Positions 19,882 to 27,822 are shown, counted from the stretch's first letter. The stretch: 64,000 nt of DNA from Roseomonas sp. (GCA_020249775.1 JADCFA010000009.1:186001-250000), one strand, 5' to 3'. The notes: generated by a model from the sequence alone, not told the origin. A program made the numbers and translations.

Positions 19882-20004
19882 TCATCTCGCCTCATAGCCT
19901 GGCGGCGGCAGCGCCGTCCCGCGCGGGCCGAAGGCGCTTTGGTTTTCGCTTTTCTCGCAGGCGGCCAGCGCCAGGGCCAGGAAGATCACAAACCGCAGGG
20001 CCAT
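19882..20004 (-). CDS. Small lipoprotein, 40 aa
   Basis: A 40-residue reading frame with a near-ideal ribosome-binding site, AAGGAGAG, seven bases before its ATG. The product starts MALRFVIFLALALAACEKSE: a short hydrophobic signal ending in a lipobox LAAC, so Cys16 would be lipidated. The mature part is only 25 residues (ending PPPGYEAR) and has no known domain. It lies between the SDR-like gene and mtnP on the opposite strand to both. Tiny lipoproteins of this kind are common in alphaproteobacteria (entericidin-like or unassigned). Its size puts it below many gene-calling limits. Confidence 0.7.
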   Translation of the reverse strand: MALRFVIFLALALAACEKSENQSAFGPRGTALPPPGYEAR

Positions 20005-20098
20005 ACCGCACTCTCCTTAACATATGCGCCAGGATTAGCATGAAAGCCCCATCCGGGCTAAAGGCGCGCCCATCCAAGCCTTGAACGGAATATCCATC

Positions 20099-20989
20099 AT
20101 GACCCAGACCGAAGCCAGCATCCAACCCATGATCGGCCTGATTGGCGGTTCCGGGCTTTATGACATGGAAGGGTTGGAGGATCGTCGCTGGGTGAAGGTG
20201 CGGACACCTTGGGGCGATCCTTCGGATGAAATCCTGACCGGGCGGCTTTACGGTGTTCCCTGTGCCTTTCTGCCCCGCCATGGGCGCGGCCATCCCATCC
20301 CGCCATCGGCACTGAATTACCGTGCCAATATTGATGCGCTGAAGCGGATCGGTTGCACGGAAATCATTTCCCTTTCCGCTGTGGGGTCTCTCAGGGAAGA
20401 TTTGCCGCCTGGCCATTTCGTGATTGTGGACCAGTTCATTGACCGGAGCTTCGCGCGCGAGAAATCCTTCTTCGGCACGGGATGTGTGGCGCATGTCTCG
20501 GTCGCGCATCCGGTCTGCCCCAGGCTTGGTGATGCGCTGGAAGCGGCAGCGCGGAAGCTGACGCTGCCCGTCACGCGCGGCGGCACCTATCTGGTCATGG
20601 AAGGCCCGCAATTCAGCACCAAGGCAGAAAGTGAGCTTTACCGCGCCTGGGGCTGCAGCGTGATCGGCATGACCAATATGCCGGAAGCGAAACTCGCGCG
20701 CGAGGCTGAGCTTTGCTACGCGACGGTTGCCATGGTAACAGATTTTGATTGCTGGCACCCTGATCATGATGCGGTAACGGTGGATCAGGTGGTGAAGGTG
20801 CTGTTTTCCAATGCCGATAAGGCGCGCGCCTTGGTGCAACATGTGGTGCCCAGCCTTGGCGCTCGGCGCGGCCCTTGCCCCGCTGGCTGCGACCGCGCCT
20901 TGGAATATGCGCTGATCACGGCGCCCGAAAAGCGCGACCCGGAATTGCTCGCCCGGCTCGATGTGGTGGCGAAGCGCGTTTTGGGGTGA
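20099..20989 (+). CDS. mtnP: S-methyl-5'-thioadenosine phosphorylase
   Basis: This 296-residue enzyme would phosphorolyse methylthioadenosine, the by-product of polyamine and homoserine-lactone synthesis, to adenine and methylthioribose 1-phosphate. Family motifs are GLIGGSGLYDMEGLED at the N terminus, FLPRHGRGHPIPPSALNYRA for phosphate and sugar binding, MEGPQFSTKAESELYR and GMTNMPEAKLAREAELCY, and the base-site VTDFDCWHP. The start at ATG 20099 has CGGAA upstream; an in-frame TTG at 20081 is less likely. It stands alone, with no other methionine-salvage genes in the window. Confidence 0.94.
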   Translation: MTQTEASIQPMIGLIGGSGLYDMEGLEDRRWVKVRTPWGDPSDEILTGRLYGVPCAFLPRHGRGHPIPPSALNYRANIDALKRIGCTEIISLSAVGSLREDLPPGHFVIVDQFIDRSFAREKSFFGTGCVAHVSVAHPVCPRLGDALEAAARKLTLPVTRGGTYLVMEGPQFSTKAESELYRAWGCSVIGMTNMPEAKLAREAELCYATVAMVTDFDCWHPDHDAVTVDQVVKVLFSNADKARALVQHVVPSLGARRGPCPAGCDRALEYALITAPEKRDPELLARLDVVAKRVLG

Positions 20990-21291
20990 TCCTAAGCCTG
21001 GACGGGCCGCACAAGGCGGAAGGGGAGACGGGCGGCGGGGCCAGGGCATGAATGGCCGGGCGCATAGGATGAAGGGCCAAGATCAGAGAAATCGAGTATT
21101 AACAAATGGTTGATAACCGAACGCAGTTGCGCTTACTTCGCTTTCGATCGGTGGCACCCATCGTCTCAATTTTTTTATGACAGCTCAGTAGTCCCCCTTT
21201 GCGCCTTTCAATTTTTCTCCCGACTGATCTCAATTCTCTTGACTTTTTATCAACGTAGACGTTATAAAGGGTTCGAAGAGGGTCCGAAAAA
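20990..21291. other. 302-bp intergenic region, A/T-rich towards the FlaG-like gene
   Basis: No gene is visible between mtnP and the FlaG-like gene. From about 21090 the composition shifts sharply to A/T (runs such as TTTTTTT), unlike the rest of the window, and it ends in a strong promoter-like pair at 21239-21268. The shift suggests acquired or regulatory DNA. Confidence 0.45.
21239..21268 (+). promoter_or_regulatory. Sigma-70-type promoter of the FlaG-like gene
   Basis: TTGACT at 21239-21244 is followed after 17 bases by TTATAA at 21262-21267 (or after 18 by TATAAA at 21263-21268). Spacing and hexamers are close to the housekeeping consensus, the best such pair I found in the window. The ATG of the gene lies 24 bases further on, leaving room for a short leader with GAGGG. 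Confidence 0.6.
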
Positions 21292-21711
21292 ATGAGTCTA
21301 GACACCGTCGTTCGCCAAGTCTCCTCCCGAGATGTCCCTCGGCAGCTTTCCTCGAGCGCCGGTCCTGATCGTGTTGCAGGTTCGGCTCCCCCTCCACCAC
21401 CTCCTGAACTTGGGCCACCTAATCCGCGCCTTCGGGTTGACAGGGATTTGGGTGTCCTGGTGATTGAATTCCGCGACACGGCTGGCGAGGTTTCGGTAAG
21501 CATTCCTACCCCCAGAGAACTAGCCGCTTATCGCGCTGCAGTGGTCTATGGTATTGAATTGCCGAGCTATCTTTCCCCCAATTTTCACTCAGCCAAAGTG
21601 GTTATGAAGGCTGGCTTGGCCATCCCTGCTTTGGATTTGGCGCCAGTTCCTTTCAGCACCAGGGTCAATTGGGATAGCACAGAAGCTGTCGGCTTCCAGC
21701 GGGTTGCCTAG
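21292..21711 (+). CDS. FlaG-like small protein, 139 aa
   Basis: The first 60 residues are a flexible, Ser/Pro-rich segment with a run of prolines (SAPPPPPPELGPP). The core, RLRVDRDLGVLVIEFRDTAG followed by EVSVSIPTPRELAAYR, resembles the FlaG domain (hydrophobic strand, D-x-x-x-G-E-V, then I-P-x-x-E-L), which in other bacteria affects flagellin assembly or filament length. The last 50 residues are unique. No other flagellar gene is near, so the name is a resemblance only. Its stop codon TAG (21709-21711) lies inside the CTAG end of a type A repeat element, so insertion of the element probably set the present C terminus. Confidence 0.55.
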   Translation: MSLDTVVRQVSSRDVPRQLSSSAGPDRVAGSAPPPPPPELGPPNPRLRVDRDLGVLVIEFRDTAGEVSVSIPTPRELAAYRAAVVYGIELPSYLSPNFHSAKVVMKAGLAIPALDLAPVPFSTRVNWDSTEAVGFQRVA

Positions 21712-21813
21712 AGCATATCACGTTCAGATGGAATCATCTGAACGTGTGAAGATGCTCGAAAAAAAAGATATAGAGCGTGTTACGTGAACCCATGTGAACG
21801 CAACACGCACTAG
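21708..21813 (+). repeat. Type A double-hairpin repeat element, copy 2 (complete)
   Basis: The element runs from CTAGAGCA (21708-21715) to CACTAG (ending 21813). The first palindrome, ACGTTCAGATG/CATCTGAACGT at 21720-21730 and 21735-21745, is perfect; the second, GTTACGTGAACCCATGTGAACG, is slightly degenerate (GTTACGT for GTTGCGT). The middle A-run is longer than in other copies. The left CTAG contains the stop codon of the preceding gene, and the right CTAG is shared with a type B repeat. Confidence 0.85.
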
Positions 21814-21870
21814 AGCATTGTCAAGCCAAGTGGGATAACTTGGCGGCTCGAAAAATGATACCAAATAATG
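21810..21870 (+). repeat. Type B palindromic repeat
   Basis: Directly abutting the type A copy, CTAGAGCATTGTCAAGCC leads into a perfect inverted repeat GCCAAGT/ACTTGGC (21825-21831 and 21838-21844, loop GGGATA), then GGCTCGAAAAATG. The first part matches the degenerate repeat near 3979-4020. The right boundary is uncertain. Confidence 0.5.
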
Positions 21871-21959
21871 GTCTAAAGCTGTTTTCGGTCAAATGGGTTG
21901 GCCGGAACGCCTTTGGGCCGTGTGCGTCTTACATGCCTGTTTACGGCCAGATCCCAAAG

Positions 21960-21984
21960 CAAAAAAGCGCCTCCTATCAGCGCT
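21960..21984 (-). terminator. Intrinsic terminator downstream of the Mnh operon
   Basis: On the minus strand, AGCGC (21984-21980) and GCGCT (21970-21966) form a short stem with a 9-nt loop, followed directly by six T residues. It lies about 160 bases past the stop of the last Mnh gene on the same strand. The stem is only five pairs, so strength is moderate. Confidence 0.5.
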
Positions 21985-22145
21985 CTTTCACGGCAAAAGC
22001 TCTGTCGGCCACGCTCGGCGCCGAACCGAAAGTGTCGGCACAATCCGGCTTGGGGGCGTCCATCAGGTGACTGCCTTCTCAGGGTAGCGCCGTTCATCAC
22101 GCGTTTGCTTGCCCGCAGCGCGCCTCGCTATCACCCCACCCCGGA

Positions 22146-23756
22146 TCACTCACGCAGCCCAATCAGGGCATGAAACGTTAGGATCAGCAGCAGCAGCGCA
22201 ATGCCGGCGACCGCCCAGGCGCGCGTCGCTTGCTCCACCGCCACGACCGCGCGCGCGGCAGCATCGCGCCAAGGCGATCCGTGCTGCGCGAATACCAACA
22301 AATCACCCGCTGGCGCCTCTGGCACATGCAGGCTGATACGCGTCCAAAGCGCAGCGAAGGCAGCCCCCGCTGCCACCGGCGCGATGGTAGCGGCGCTCCA
22401 ATCAACGCCGGGCGCCTGACCTGTCACCGCGTCATACAGCGCCCAAGGCAGCAGCAGCGCCGCTGACCCAAGCAGCAACCATGGCACGCTGACGCGCCAG
22501 CCTGGCGCTGCACCAGGCGCCGCGAACATCGCCGCGCGCAGCCGATGAACAAAATGCAGCATGAGCGCGGTTGAGCCAAAGGCGGAAAGTGCCGCCGCCG
22601 CCGCGGCAAGCCCCGCGCCGAGTTCTGGCTTCACCGCTGCTTTGGCCAGCGCCCCTCCCGTCAGAGGCAGTCCACCAAATCCAAGCGCCAGCAGCAGGGC
22701 AAGTGGCAGCACAAGCACCCGCCCTGCGAGACCCACTGTCAGGGCAAGGCCGACACCGAGGAATAGGGCGCCCTTGGCCAACATGTGATGCAGCGCATAA
22801 AAGGCGGCATGGAGCGGCGTCTCCGCCAGCCCAAGCGTCAGCCCCATGCCGAGCGTCGCCGCTACCACGCCCATTTGACTGACGCTGGAATAGGCAAGGA
22901 TGGTCTTCGGGTTGCGCTGCGTAAGCCCCAGCGCAACACCCCAATAGGCGGTCGCAAAGCCAAGCGCAGCGAGTAGCGAGCCTTCTGCCATCGGCGCACC
23001 ATCAAAGGGCAGAAAGCGGATCAACCCGATCACGCCTGCCTTTATGATGGCGCCACTCAACACAGCAGAACCCGGCGCCGGTGCCGCCGGATGCGCGACC
23101 GGCAGCCAGACATGCAGCGGCAGGAGACCCATCTTGATCCCAAAGCCAAGTATCAGCAGCAGCGCAATGACCGCCCCGCCAGGCGTGGCATGCAGCACTG
23201 GCGCGACATCGGCGATGGCGATGCTCTCAGTGCCCGCGCGGCCATGCAGCAGTGCAAAGGCGAGCAGCAGCGCAATTTCGCCAAGTACCGCGAGCAGCAA
23301 ATAAAGCCCGCCTGCGCGCCGCGCCTTTTCCGTGCCTTCATGCGCAACCAGGCCAAAGGCGGCGAGGCTTACTACCGCGAAAGCCAGATAGAAGCTTAAC
23401 AGATCACCGGCGATGAATACGCCAAGGCAGCCCGACAGCGTGAGCAGCCACCATGCTGCGAAGCGCTTCGCCAAGGGCCCCTTGCCCATCTGCGCCCGGG
23501 CGAAAAAGCCGGCCGCACTCCAAAGCAGTGCTGCGCCGCCCATTAGCAGCGCGCCTGGTGCATCCAGCAGCAAGGTAATCTTGATGCCACCCGGGTAGAA
23601 CACCAGCGAAGTGCCGATCGCCAAGGGCGCGATCAGCAGCGCGGGTAGCGGGGCCAGCCAAAGCGCACCCATCACGCGCCCGCGGGTCACCGGCCAAACC
23701 AGCGCCAGCAGCATCAGCAGCGGCAGCAGCGGGACAAGCGGCAGCAGCAGATTCAT
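22146..23756 (-). CDS. Mrp/Mnh antiporter subunit D-like (second copy, D')
   Basis: A 536-residue proton-pumping membrane protein of the NuoN/NuoL/MrpD family with about 14 hydrophobic segments. The conserved region is GLLPLHVWLPVAHPAAPAPG followed by SAVLSGAIIKAGVIGLIRF, including the channel lysines and the HxxLP motif; AYSSVSQMGVVAATLGMG and ALHHMLAKGALFLGVGLAL follow. ATG 23756 overlaps the stop of the preceding D gene (ATGA). As a second D-type subunit it may stand in for the N-terminal antiporter part of MrpA, which is otherwise missing here. It ends the operon, followed by a terminator. Confidence 0.85.
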   Translation of the reverse strand: MNLLLPLVPLLPLLMLLALVWPVTRGRVMGALWLAPLPALLIAPLAIGTSLVFYPGGIKITLLLDAPGALLMGGAALLWSAAGFFARAQMGKGPLAKRFAAWWLLTLSGCLGVFIAGDLLSFYLAFAVVSLAAFGLVAHEGTEKARRAGGLYLLLAVLGEIALLLAFALLHGRAGTESIAIADVAPVLHATPGGAVIALLLILGFGIKMGLLPLHVWLPVAHPAAPAPGSAVLSGAIIKAGVIGLIRFLPFDGAPMAEGSLLAALGFATAYWGVALGLTQRNPKTILAYSSVSQMGVVAATLGMGLTLGLAETPLHAAFYALHHMLAKGALFLGVGLALTVGLAGRVLVLPLALLLALGFGGLPLTGGALAKAAVKPELGAGLAAAAAALSAFGSTALMLHFVHRLRAAMFAAPGAAPGWRVSVPWLLLGSAALLLPWALYDAVTGQAPGVDWSAATIAPVAAGAAFAALWTRISLHVPEAPAGDLLVFAQHGSPWRDAAARAVVAVEQATRAWAVAGIALLLLILTFHALIGLRE

Positions 23757-25237
23757 GGCGCCATCACCGGCTGGCCAATCTGCGCAAGGCCAAGCATGGA
23801 AAGCGGCAGCAGCCCAAGCGCCATGGAGAGCAGCGCCAGCACCAGTACCGAGACTTCCTGCAAGCGTGGCACGGGGCGCGGCGTTGCATCGGGCGGGGCG
23901 GGTGCCAGTGCAGCGGCGACAAGGCGATAGACATAGCCACCCGTCAGCAGCCCGCCCGCCATTATCACCAGCGACCACCACCATTGCCCGGTATCCACTG
24001 AAGCGCGCAGCAACATCCATTTTGCAGTGAAGCCGCCGCTTGGTGGCACGCCCATCAGCGAAAGCCCGCCAATCGCAATCGCCAGCACCGCCAGGGGCGC
24101 GGCCCGCGCCGCGCCGCAAAGCCCCGCGACGCGATCCTCTCCAATGGACTGCACAATCAGCCCGGCCGCCAAAAACATCGCTGCCTTGGCAAGCGCGTGA
24201 GAGACTGCCTGCAACATGCCCCCGATCCAGGCGCGCGTCGCCGCATCAGGATCGCCCGCCACCAGCAAGGGAAACATGAGGAACAGGTAACCGATTTGCG
24301 CGACAGTCGAATAAGCGATCAGCGCCTTCAGTCGTTCTTGCCGAAGCGCCACGACACTGCCGACCAAGATCGCCGCCGCGCCAAGCGTCGCGAGCAATTC
24401 CGCCCCGGCCACGAGCGGGCCGGGCAGCACCCAGAACCAAAGCCGCACCAGCAGAACAAAAGCGCCCTTAACCACAAGCCCCGATAGCAAGGCGGAACCC
24501 GCAGGCGGCGCCCCGGCATGCGCCGGCGGCAGCCAAAGATGCAGCGGAAACACCGCCATCTTGGCAAGCAGCCCAACCGTCATGAGCGCGCCGGCAAGGC
24601 GTGTTGGCGCATCAGCGCGCGTCTTGCCCGCCAGCAGCCCGATATCAAGCGTGCCATAGGCGCCATAAAACAGCGCACATCCCAGTAGATAAAGCACCGA
24701 CCCGAGCAGCGCAAAAAGCAGATAACGGAGCTCTGCCTTGAATTGCGAGGGTCGCCCATCAAGGCAGGCGAGGGCGAGTGCCGTGAAGGTCAGCATCTCC
24801 AGCGCCACAAACAGGCTGAACAAATCACGCGCCAGAAAGGCCACCGCGAGCGAGGCCGCAAGCGCCGGCAGCAGGCACCAATAGGCGAAGGCAGCGCGCC
24901 CGCCCTGATGCCAGGAAGGGGTTGCGTAAGCGACGCGGCCGAATTGTGCCGTGGCCACCAGCACAATGGCTGCGGCGAGCAGCATCGCGGCAGCCAACCC
25001 ATCGGCTGCCAAAGCGATGCCCAGTGGTGGGGTAAAACCGCCGTTCAAATAGGTGAGTGGTTCGCCCTGCGCAATGATCTTCACCACAATCGCGACCGCC
25101 AGCGCCAGCCATAGCCAAAGAGAGACGCGCGCAATCCGTGCGGCGGTCTGGCCACCCAGCACAAAGGCAATCAGCGTCCCGCCGAGTGGGAGCGCGATGG
25201 CCAAAACCAAAAGCGACCCGCCCGATGTGCCGGTCAT
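23753..25237 (-). CDS. mnhD: Mrp/Mnh antiporter subunit D
   Basis: A 494-residue MrpD-type membrane subunit, a complex I-like proton channel, with about 14 membrane helices. Signature stretches are FLARDLFSLFVALEMLTFTA, MAVFPLHLWLPPAHAGAPPA with GSALLSGLVVKGAFVLL, LKALIAYSTVAQIGYLFL and VSHALAKAAMFLAAGL. The glutamate in ALEML and the lysines of LAKMAV and VVKGA are the expected proton-path residues. It overlaps mnhC (25234-25237) and the D' gene (23753-23756) by four bases each, so the whole block is translationally coupled. Confidence 0.9.
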   Translation of the reverse strand: MTGTSGGSLLVLAIALPLGGTLIAFVLGGQTAARIARVSLWLWLALAVAIVVKIIAQGEPLTYLNGGFTPPLGIALAADGLAAAMLLAAAIVLVATAQFGRVAYATPSWHQGGRAAFAYWCLLPALAASLAVAFLARDLFSLFVALEMLTFTALALACLDGRPSQFKAELRYLLFALLGSVLYLLGCALFYGAYGTLDIGLLAGKTRADAPTRLAGALMTVGLLAKMAVFPLHLWLPPAHAGAPPAGSALLSGLVVKGAFVLLVRLWFWVLPGPLVAGAELLATLGAAAILVGSVVALRQERLKALIAYSTVAQIGYLFLMFPLLVAGDPDAATRAWIGGMLQAVSHALAKAAMFLAAGLIVQSIGEDRVAGLCGAARAAPLAVLAIAIGGLSLMGVPPSGGFTAKWMLLRASVDTGQWWWSLVIMAGGLLTGGYVYRLVAAALAPAPPDATPRPVPRLQEVSVLVLALLSMALGLLPLSMLGLAQIGQPVMAP

Positions 25238-25584
25238 GCCGTTTCTGCCCCTGGCTTGCCGGGTGGTGCGTCTGCTTCAGGGTCTTCGGCAAGAGTAACC
25301 GCGCCGGTCGTCTGGTGCAGGCGAAGCGTCAGCACCAGGGCAAGCGCGGTGGCGGCGAATGCAACCACCAGGCCGGTGATCACCATGGCCTGCGGCACCG
25401 GATCAGCCAGCAGGCCGGCCGCCGCACCGCGCCGCGCCACCACGCCAAAAACCAAAAACACCCCAACGCCGAGCAGGTTGAAGGCAATCACCTTCCGTAG
25501 CACTGATGACTGGGCGAGCATCCCGTAAAGCCCAAGCCCGATCAGACTGGCGGCGGCAAGCGCAAAGGGGGCGGTTGCGTTCAT
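25234..25584 (-). CDS. mnhC: Mrp/Mnh antiporter subunit C (NuoK-like)
   Basis: A 116-residue NuoK-like subunit with three membrane helices. LIGLGLYGMLAQSSVLRKVI and AFNLLGVGVFLVFGVVAR match the MrpC/NuoK pattern, in which the first helix leads into a conserved N-x-L-G-x-G turn; DPVPQAMVITGLVVAFAATA is the third helix with the conserved Q-A-x-V-I-T. ATG 25584 overlaps the end of the MrpA'/B gene. The C-terminal tail of about 25 residues (AEDPEADAPPGKPG) is acidic and likely cytoplasmic. Confidence 0.9.
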   Translation of the reverse strand: MNATAPFALAAASLIGLGLYGMLAQSSVLRKVIAFNLLGVGVFLVFGVVARRGAAAGLLADPVPQAMVITGLVVAFAATALALVLTLRLHQTTGAVTLAEDPEADAPPGKPGAETA

Positions 25585-26519
25585 GGCGTTGCGCGCCGTT
25601 CCGGCGGGCCGGCAATCATGCAGGCCATTGCCGCAGCGACAGAAAGCGTCATTGCCGTTTCGATAATCAGAATCAACGGCTTGGCGAAGCCTGGCGGATA
25701 GGCAAGGAAGCCCTCTGCCGCAGCGAAACCCGCCAGCCCGATAATCAGGAACACGAGCGGCCCCGCCGCGATGGCGAGCCGAAGGCGCATATCGCTGATG
25801 CAGGGCGGCGCAGCAAGGCCGGCAATCCACGGCAGCACCCACATTGCGGCAAGCACTGCCCCCCCCTGGAATTTGCCGCCCGGCGCATCAGCGCCAACCC
25901 AGGCGATGTAAATGCCAATCACAATCCCAAGCGGCGGCAGCACCCTGGCAAGAAAGGCGAGCGGCCCATAGGGTTCGGCCAGAAAAGCCGGCCCTGGCGC
26001 GCGGCCCCAGCGCCGATCGGGCGCCATGGACCAGATGCCGAAAACAGCGAAGACCAGCACCGCGGATTCAAGCAGCGTATCAAGCGCGCGATGCGCCATC
26101 AGCACCGCAGTCACCGGATTGCCAAGGCCAGTCGGCGCGATTGTGTCCAGCACCGGGGCGGCAAGGCTTGGCGCCTGTTCTGGCAGGCCGAGTAGCGCAA
26201 GCGCCAGAAGCCCAGCCAGCAGCGCGGAAAGGATAGCGGCAAGGATACGCAGCACCATTGGCGGCGGCGCCGGCGGTGCTGCCCGCGTGCCGACACGGCT
26301 TGCGACATAAAGGATCATGACCGAAGTCGCCGCCGCGCCGATCACAGCTTCCGTCATGGCGACATCCGGCGCCTCAAGCCGCACCCAAGCAAGGGTTGCG
26401 ATGAGGCCGGTGGAGATGAAGCCAAGAACGGCACCAAAAAGCGACCGCGCCGCAAGCGTGGCCGCCCCTGCGCCGAATAGGCCAAGCGCGAGCGGCAGGT
26501 CGAGCAACCAATCGGTCAT
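25581..26519 (-). CDS. Fused Mrp/Mnh subunit: MrpA C-terminal (DUF4040) plus MrpB domain
   Basis: A 312-residue membrane protein joining two Mrp parts. Residues about 10-80 are a DUF4040 segment (MrpA C-terminal or MbhD-like; SLFGAVLGFISTGLIATLAW, DVAMTEAVIGAAATSVMILY). Residues about 180-300 are an MrpB domain (LPPLGIVIGIYIAWVGADAP, GGKFQGGAVLAAMWVLPW). The long N-terminal antiporter region of MrpA is absent. In the membrane-bound hydrogenase and group-2-like Mrp clusters the same parts occur in the same order. It overlaps mnhG and mnhC by four bases each. I infer it carries the cation-handling helices together with the G, F and E subunits. Confidence 0.85.
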   Translation of the reverse strand: MTDWLLDLPLALGLFGAGAATLAARSLFGAVLGFISTGLIATLAWVRLEAPDVAMTEAVIGAAATSVMILYVASRVGTRAAPPAPPPMVLRILAAILSALLAGLLALALLGLPEQAPSLAAPVLDTIAPTGLGNPVTAVLMAHRALDTLLESAVLVFAVFGIWSMAPDRRWGRAPGPAFLAEPYGPLAFLARVLPPLGIVIGIYIAWVGADAPGGKFQGGAVLAAMWVLPWIAGLAAPPCISDMRLRLAIAAGPLVFLIIGLAGFAAAEGFLAYPPGFAKPLILIIETAMTLSVAAAMACMIAGPPERRATP

Positions 26520-26812
26520 TCCGGCGGCCTTTGGTCTCGGCGGACGGCGCTGGCGACAAGCTGCGCCGCCGTTGTGCCGCCAAGCAACACAAGCGCCCAG
26601 ATCAGAACAAGCTTGAGCGCATCGGTCAGGCTACCAACAAGCGGCAGCAGCCCAAGAACGATCAGCCCGAGGCCAAGATTATCCGCCTTGGTCAGCGCAT
26701 GCACGCGGCTCAGCGTATCGCCGAAGCGCAGCAGGCCAAGCGTGCCGGCAATGAAGAAAAAGGCACCCGCCAGCACACACGCGGCCGCGAGCAGCGAAGC
26801 CAGCATGCTCAT
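26516..26812 (-). CDS. mnhG: Mrp/Mnh antiporter subunit G
   Basis: A 98-residue MrpG subunit with three membrane helices. The conserved middle, GTLGLLRFGDTLSRVHALTK followed by ADNLGLGLIVLGLL, is diagnostic (R-x-P/G-D-x-x-x-R-x-H). It overlaps mnhF (26809-26812) and the A'/B fusion gene by four bases each. Confidence 0.93.
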   Translation of the reverse strand: MSMLASLLAAACVLAGAFFFIAGTLGLLRFGDTLSRVHALTKADNLGLGLIVLGLLPLVGSLTDALKLVLIWALVLLGGTTAAQLVASAVRRDQRPPE

Positions 26813-27069
26813 CGCCGTTCAATCACACGGGACGCCATGACAAAGGCAACCGAGGCAAAGGCACCGACCAAGGCAAGCACCAGCGCGACATCAATCAAGG
26901 CCGGCGTGCCGGCGGCGGCGAGCAGCAGCAGCGCGCCAATGCCTGCCGTGCTCAATAATTGCGCGGCAAGCAACCGGTCAGCGCGCGTGGGCCCGCGCAA
27001 CACCCGCGCCAGGCCGACCAGCGCGCTCAGGATGAGCAGCGCGGCGGCGCCTGTCAGCAGCTCAGCCAT
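26809..27069 (-). CDS. mnhF: Mrp/Mnh antiporter subunit F
   Basis: An 86-residue MrpF subunit: three membrane helices with the conserved segment RVLRGPTRADRLLAAQLLST (R-G-P-x-x-x-D-R-x-x-A) and ALIDVALVLALVGAFASVAF (D-V-A-x-x-x-A-x-x-x-F). The start at 27069 (MAELLTGAAALL) overlaps the end of mnhE by eight bases. In homologues the conserved aspartate of this subunit lies on the cation path. Confidence 0.92.
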   Translation of the reverse strand: MAELLTGAAALLILSALVGLARVLRGPTRADRLLAAQLLSTAGIGALLLLAAAGTPALIDVALVLALVGAFASVAFVMASRVIERR

Positions 27070-27556
27070 GCTGTGCGCCTTTGAGGCTACGGGCAAAGGC
27101 GGCTTCCATTTCCGCAGTCTCCTCCGTAAGGGGCAACGCAACGTCAAGCGCATGCAGCCGGAGCCTGCCATCCGCCAAATCTTCAAGCGGAAGGGAGCCG
27201 GGCGCGAGGCTCGCCAGCGCGCGAAAGGCATCGCGTGAAGGCCCGGGCGGGATGTCGAGTGGAACCTCGATCACCCCAGGCGCCAGGCGCGGCGGTCGCG
27301 CGAAGGCGCGCAGTGCAACATCCCAGCCCGCGCTGAAGCTTTGGCGCAGCATGGCCAGCGCCAAGCCAGGCAAGGCGCGGAGCATTATCCTGCCAGGACT
27401 GGGCGGCAAGAGGCGCAGGCTTGCATAGGCCGCGCAAAGCGCCGCAAGCAGGCCGAACGGCAGACCAAAGGCATCCGCGCCGGTCAGCACCAGCCAGAGG
27501 CCGAAGAACAAGGCTCCGCGTGCCAGGGCGGCGGGCAGGGCGGAATGCGACGGCAA
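27062..27556 (-). CDS. mnhE: Mrp/Mnh antiporter subunit E
   Basis: A 164-residue MrpE-type protein that begins the operon. Two N-terminal hydrophobic segments (ALARGALFFGLWLVLTGADA and FGLLAALCAAYASLRLLPPS) are followed by a cytoplasmic domain containing VIEVPLDIPPGPSRDAFRAL and ASLAPGSLPLE, the family core. The start is taken as TTG at 27556 because AAGGAG lies nine bases upstream and no ATG fits; an open frame continues further 5' without family similarity. Length matches MrpE (about 160). Confidence 0.85.
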   Translation of the reverse strand: MPSHSALPAALARGALFFGLWLVLTGADAFGLPFGLLAALCAAYASLRLLPPSPGRIMLRALPGLALAMLRQSFSAGWDVALRAFARPPRLAPGVIEVPLDIPPGPSRDAFRALASLAPGSLPLEDLADGRLRLHALDVALPLTEETAEMEAAFARSLKGAQHG

Positions 27557-27822
27557 CGACGTCGGCTCCTTGATGAAAGAGTGGCGATCATGTTTCGCAT
27601 GGGCCACCCGGTGGAACAAGGCAAGTTGCCCTGATATTACTAGGCTGGCCGTGCCCTGACTGTGCGTGGCGTGCAGGCTTGGACGCCTGCGGATCGGCCG
27701 GACCGATGGCGCGGGCATGAGAGGCTGAACGGGAAGCCCGTAATATTCGCCGCAACAACTCAAACTTGAATTGAGATGCTGGCCCTTGAATCAGGCCGCG
27801 TGCGCTCTTGAACCAACCCCGT
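27557..27822. other. 266-bp intergenic region upstream of the Mnh operon
   Basis: No gene is seen. The stretch separates mnhE from the RgpF-like gene, both on the minus strand, so it should hold the Mnh promoter; no clear hexamer pair could be chosen. Short arms TGATATTAC (about 27634) and GTAATATT (about 27738) are inverted with respect to each other at a distance of some 100 bases, possibly by chance. Confidence 0.4.

Larger units (their letters stand above)
21712..22145. other. 434-bp intergenic region with repeats and a terminator
   Basis: After the two repeats there is a minus-strand hairpin terminator at 21960-21984 that would close the Mnh operon transcript. A 28-codon minus-strand frame (21977-22063, beginning MDAPKPDCADTF) lies just before it, but its ribosome-binding site is weak and I do not call it a gene. 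Nothing else is recognised. Confidence 0.5.

Noticed and set aside
21977-22063. 28-codon frame just before the Mnh terminator (MDAPKPDCADTF)
   Set aside because: The ribosome-binding site is weak, there is no conserved motif, and it overlaps the terminator stem at its end. Not enough to call a gene.
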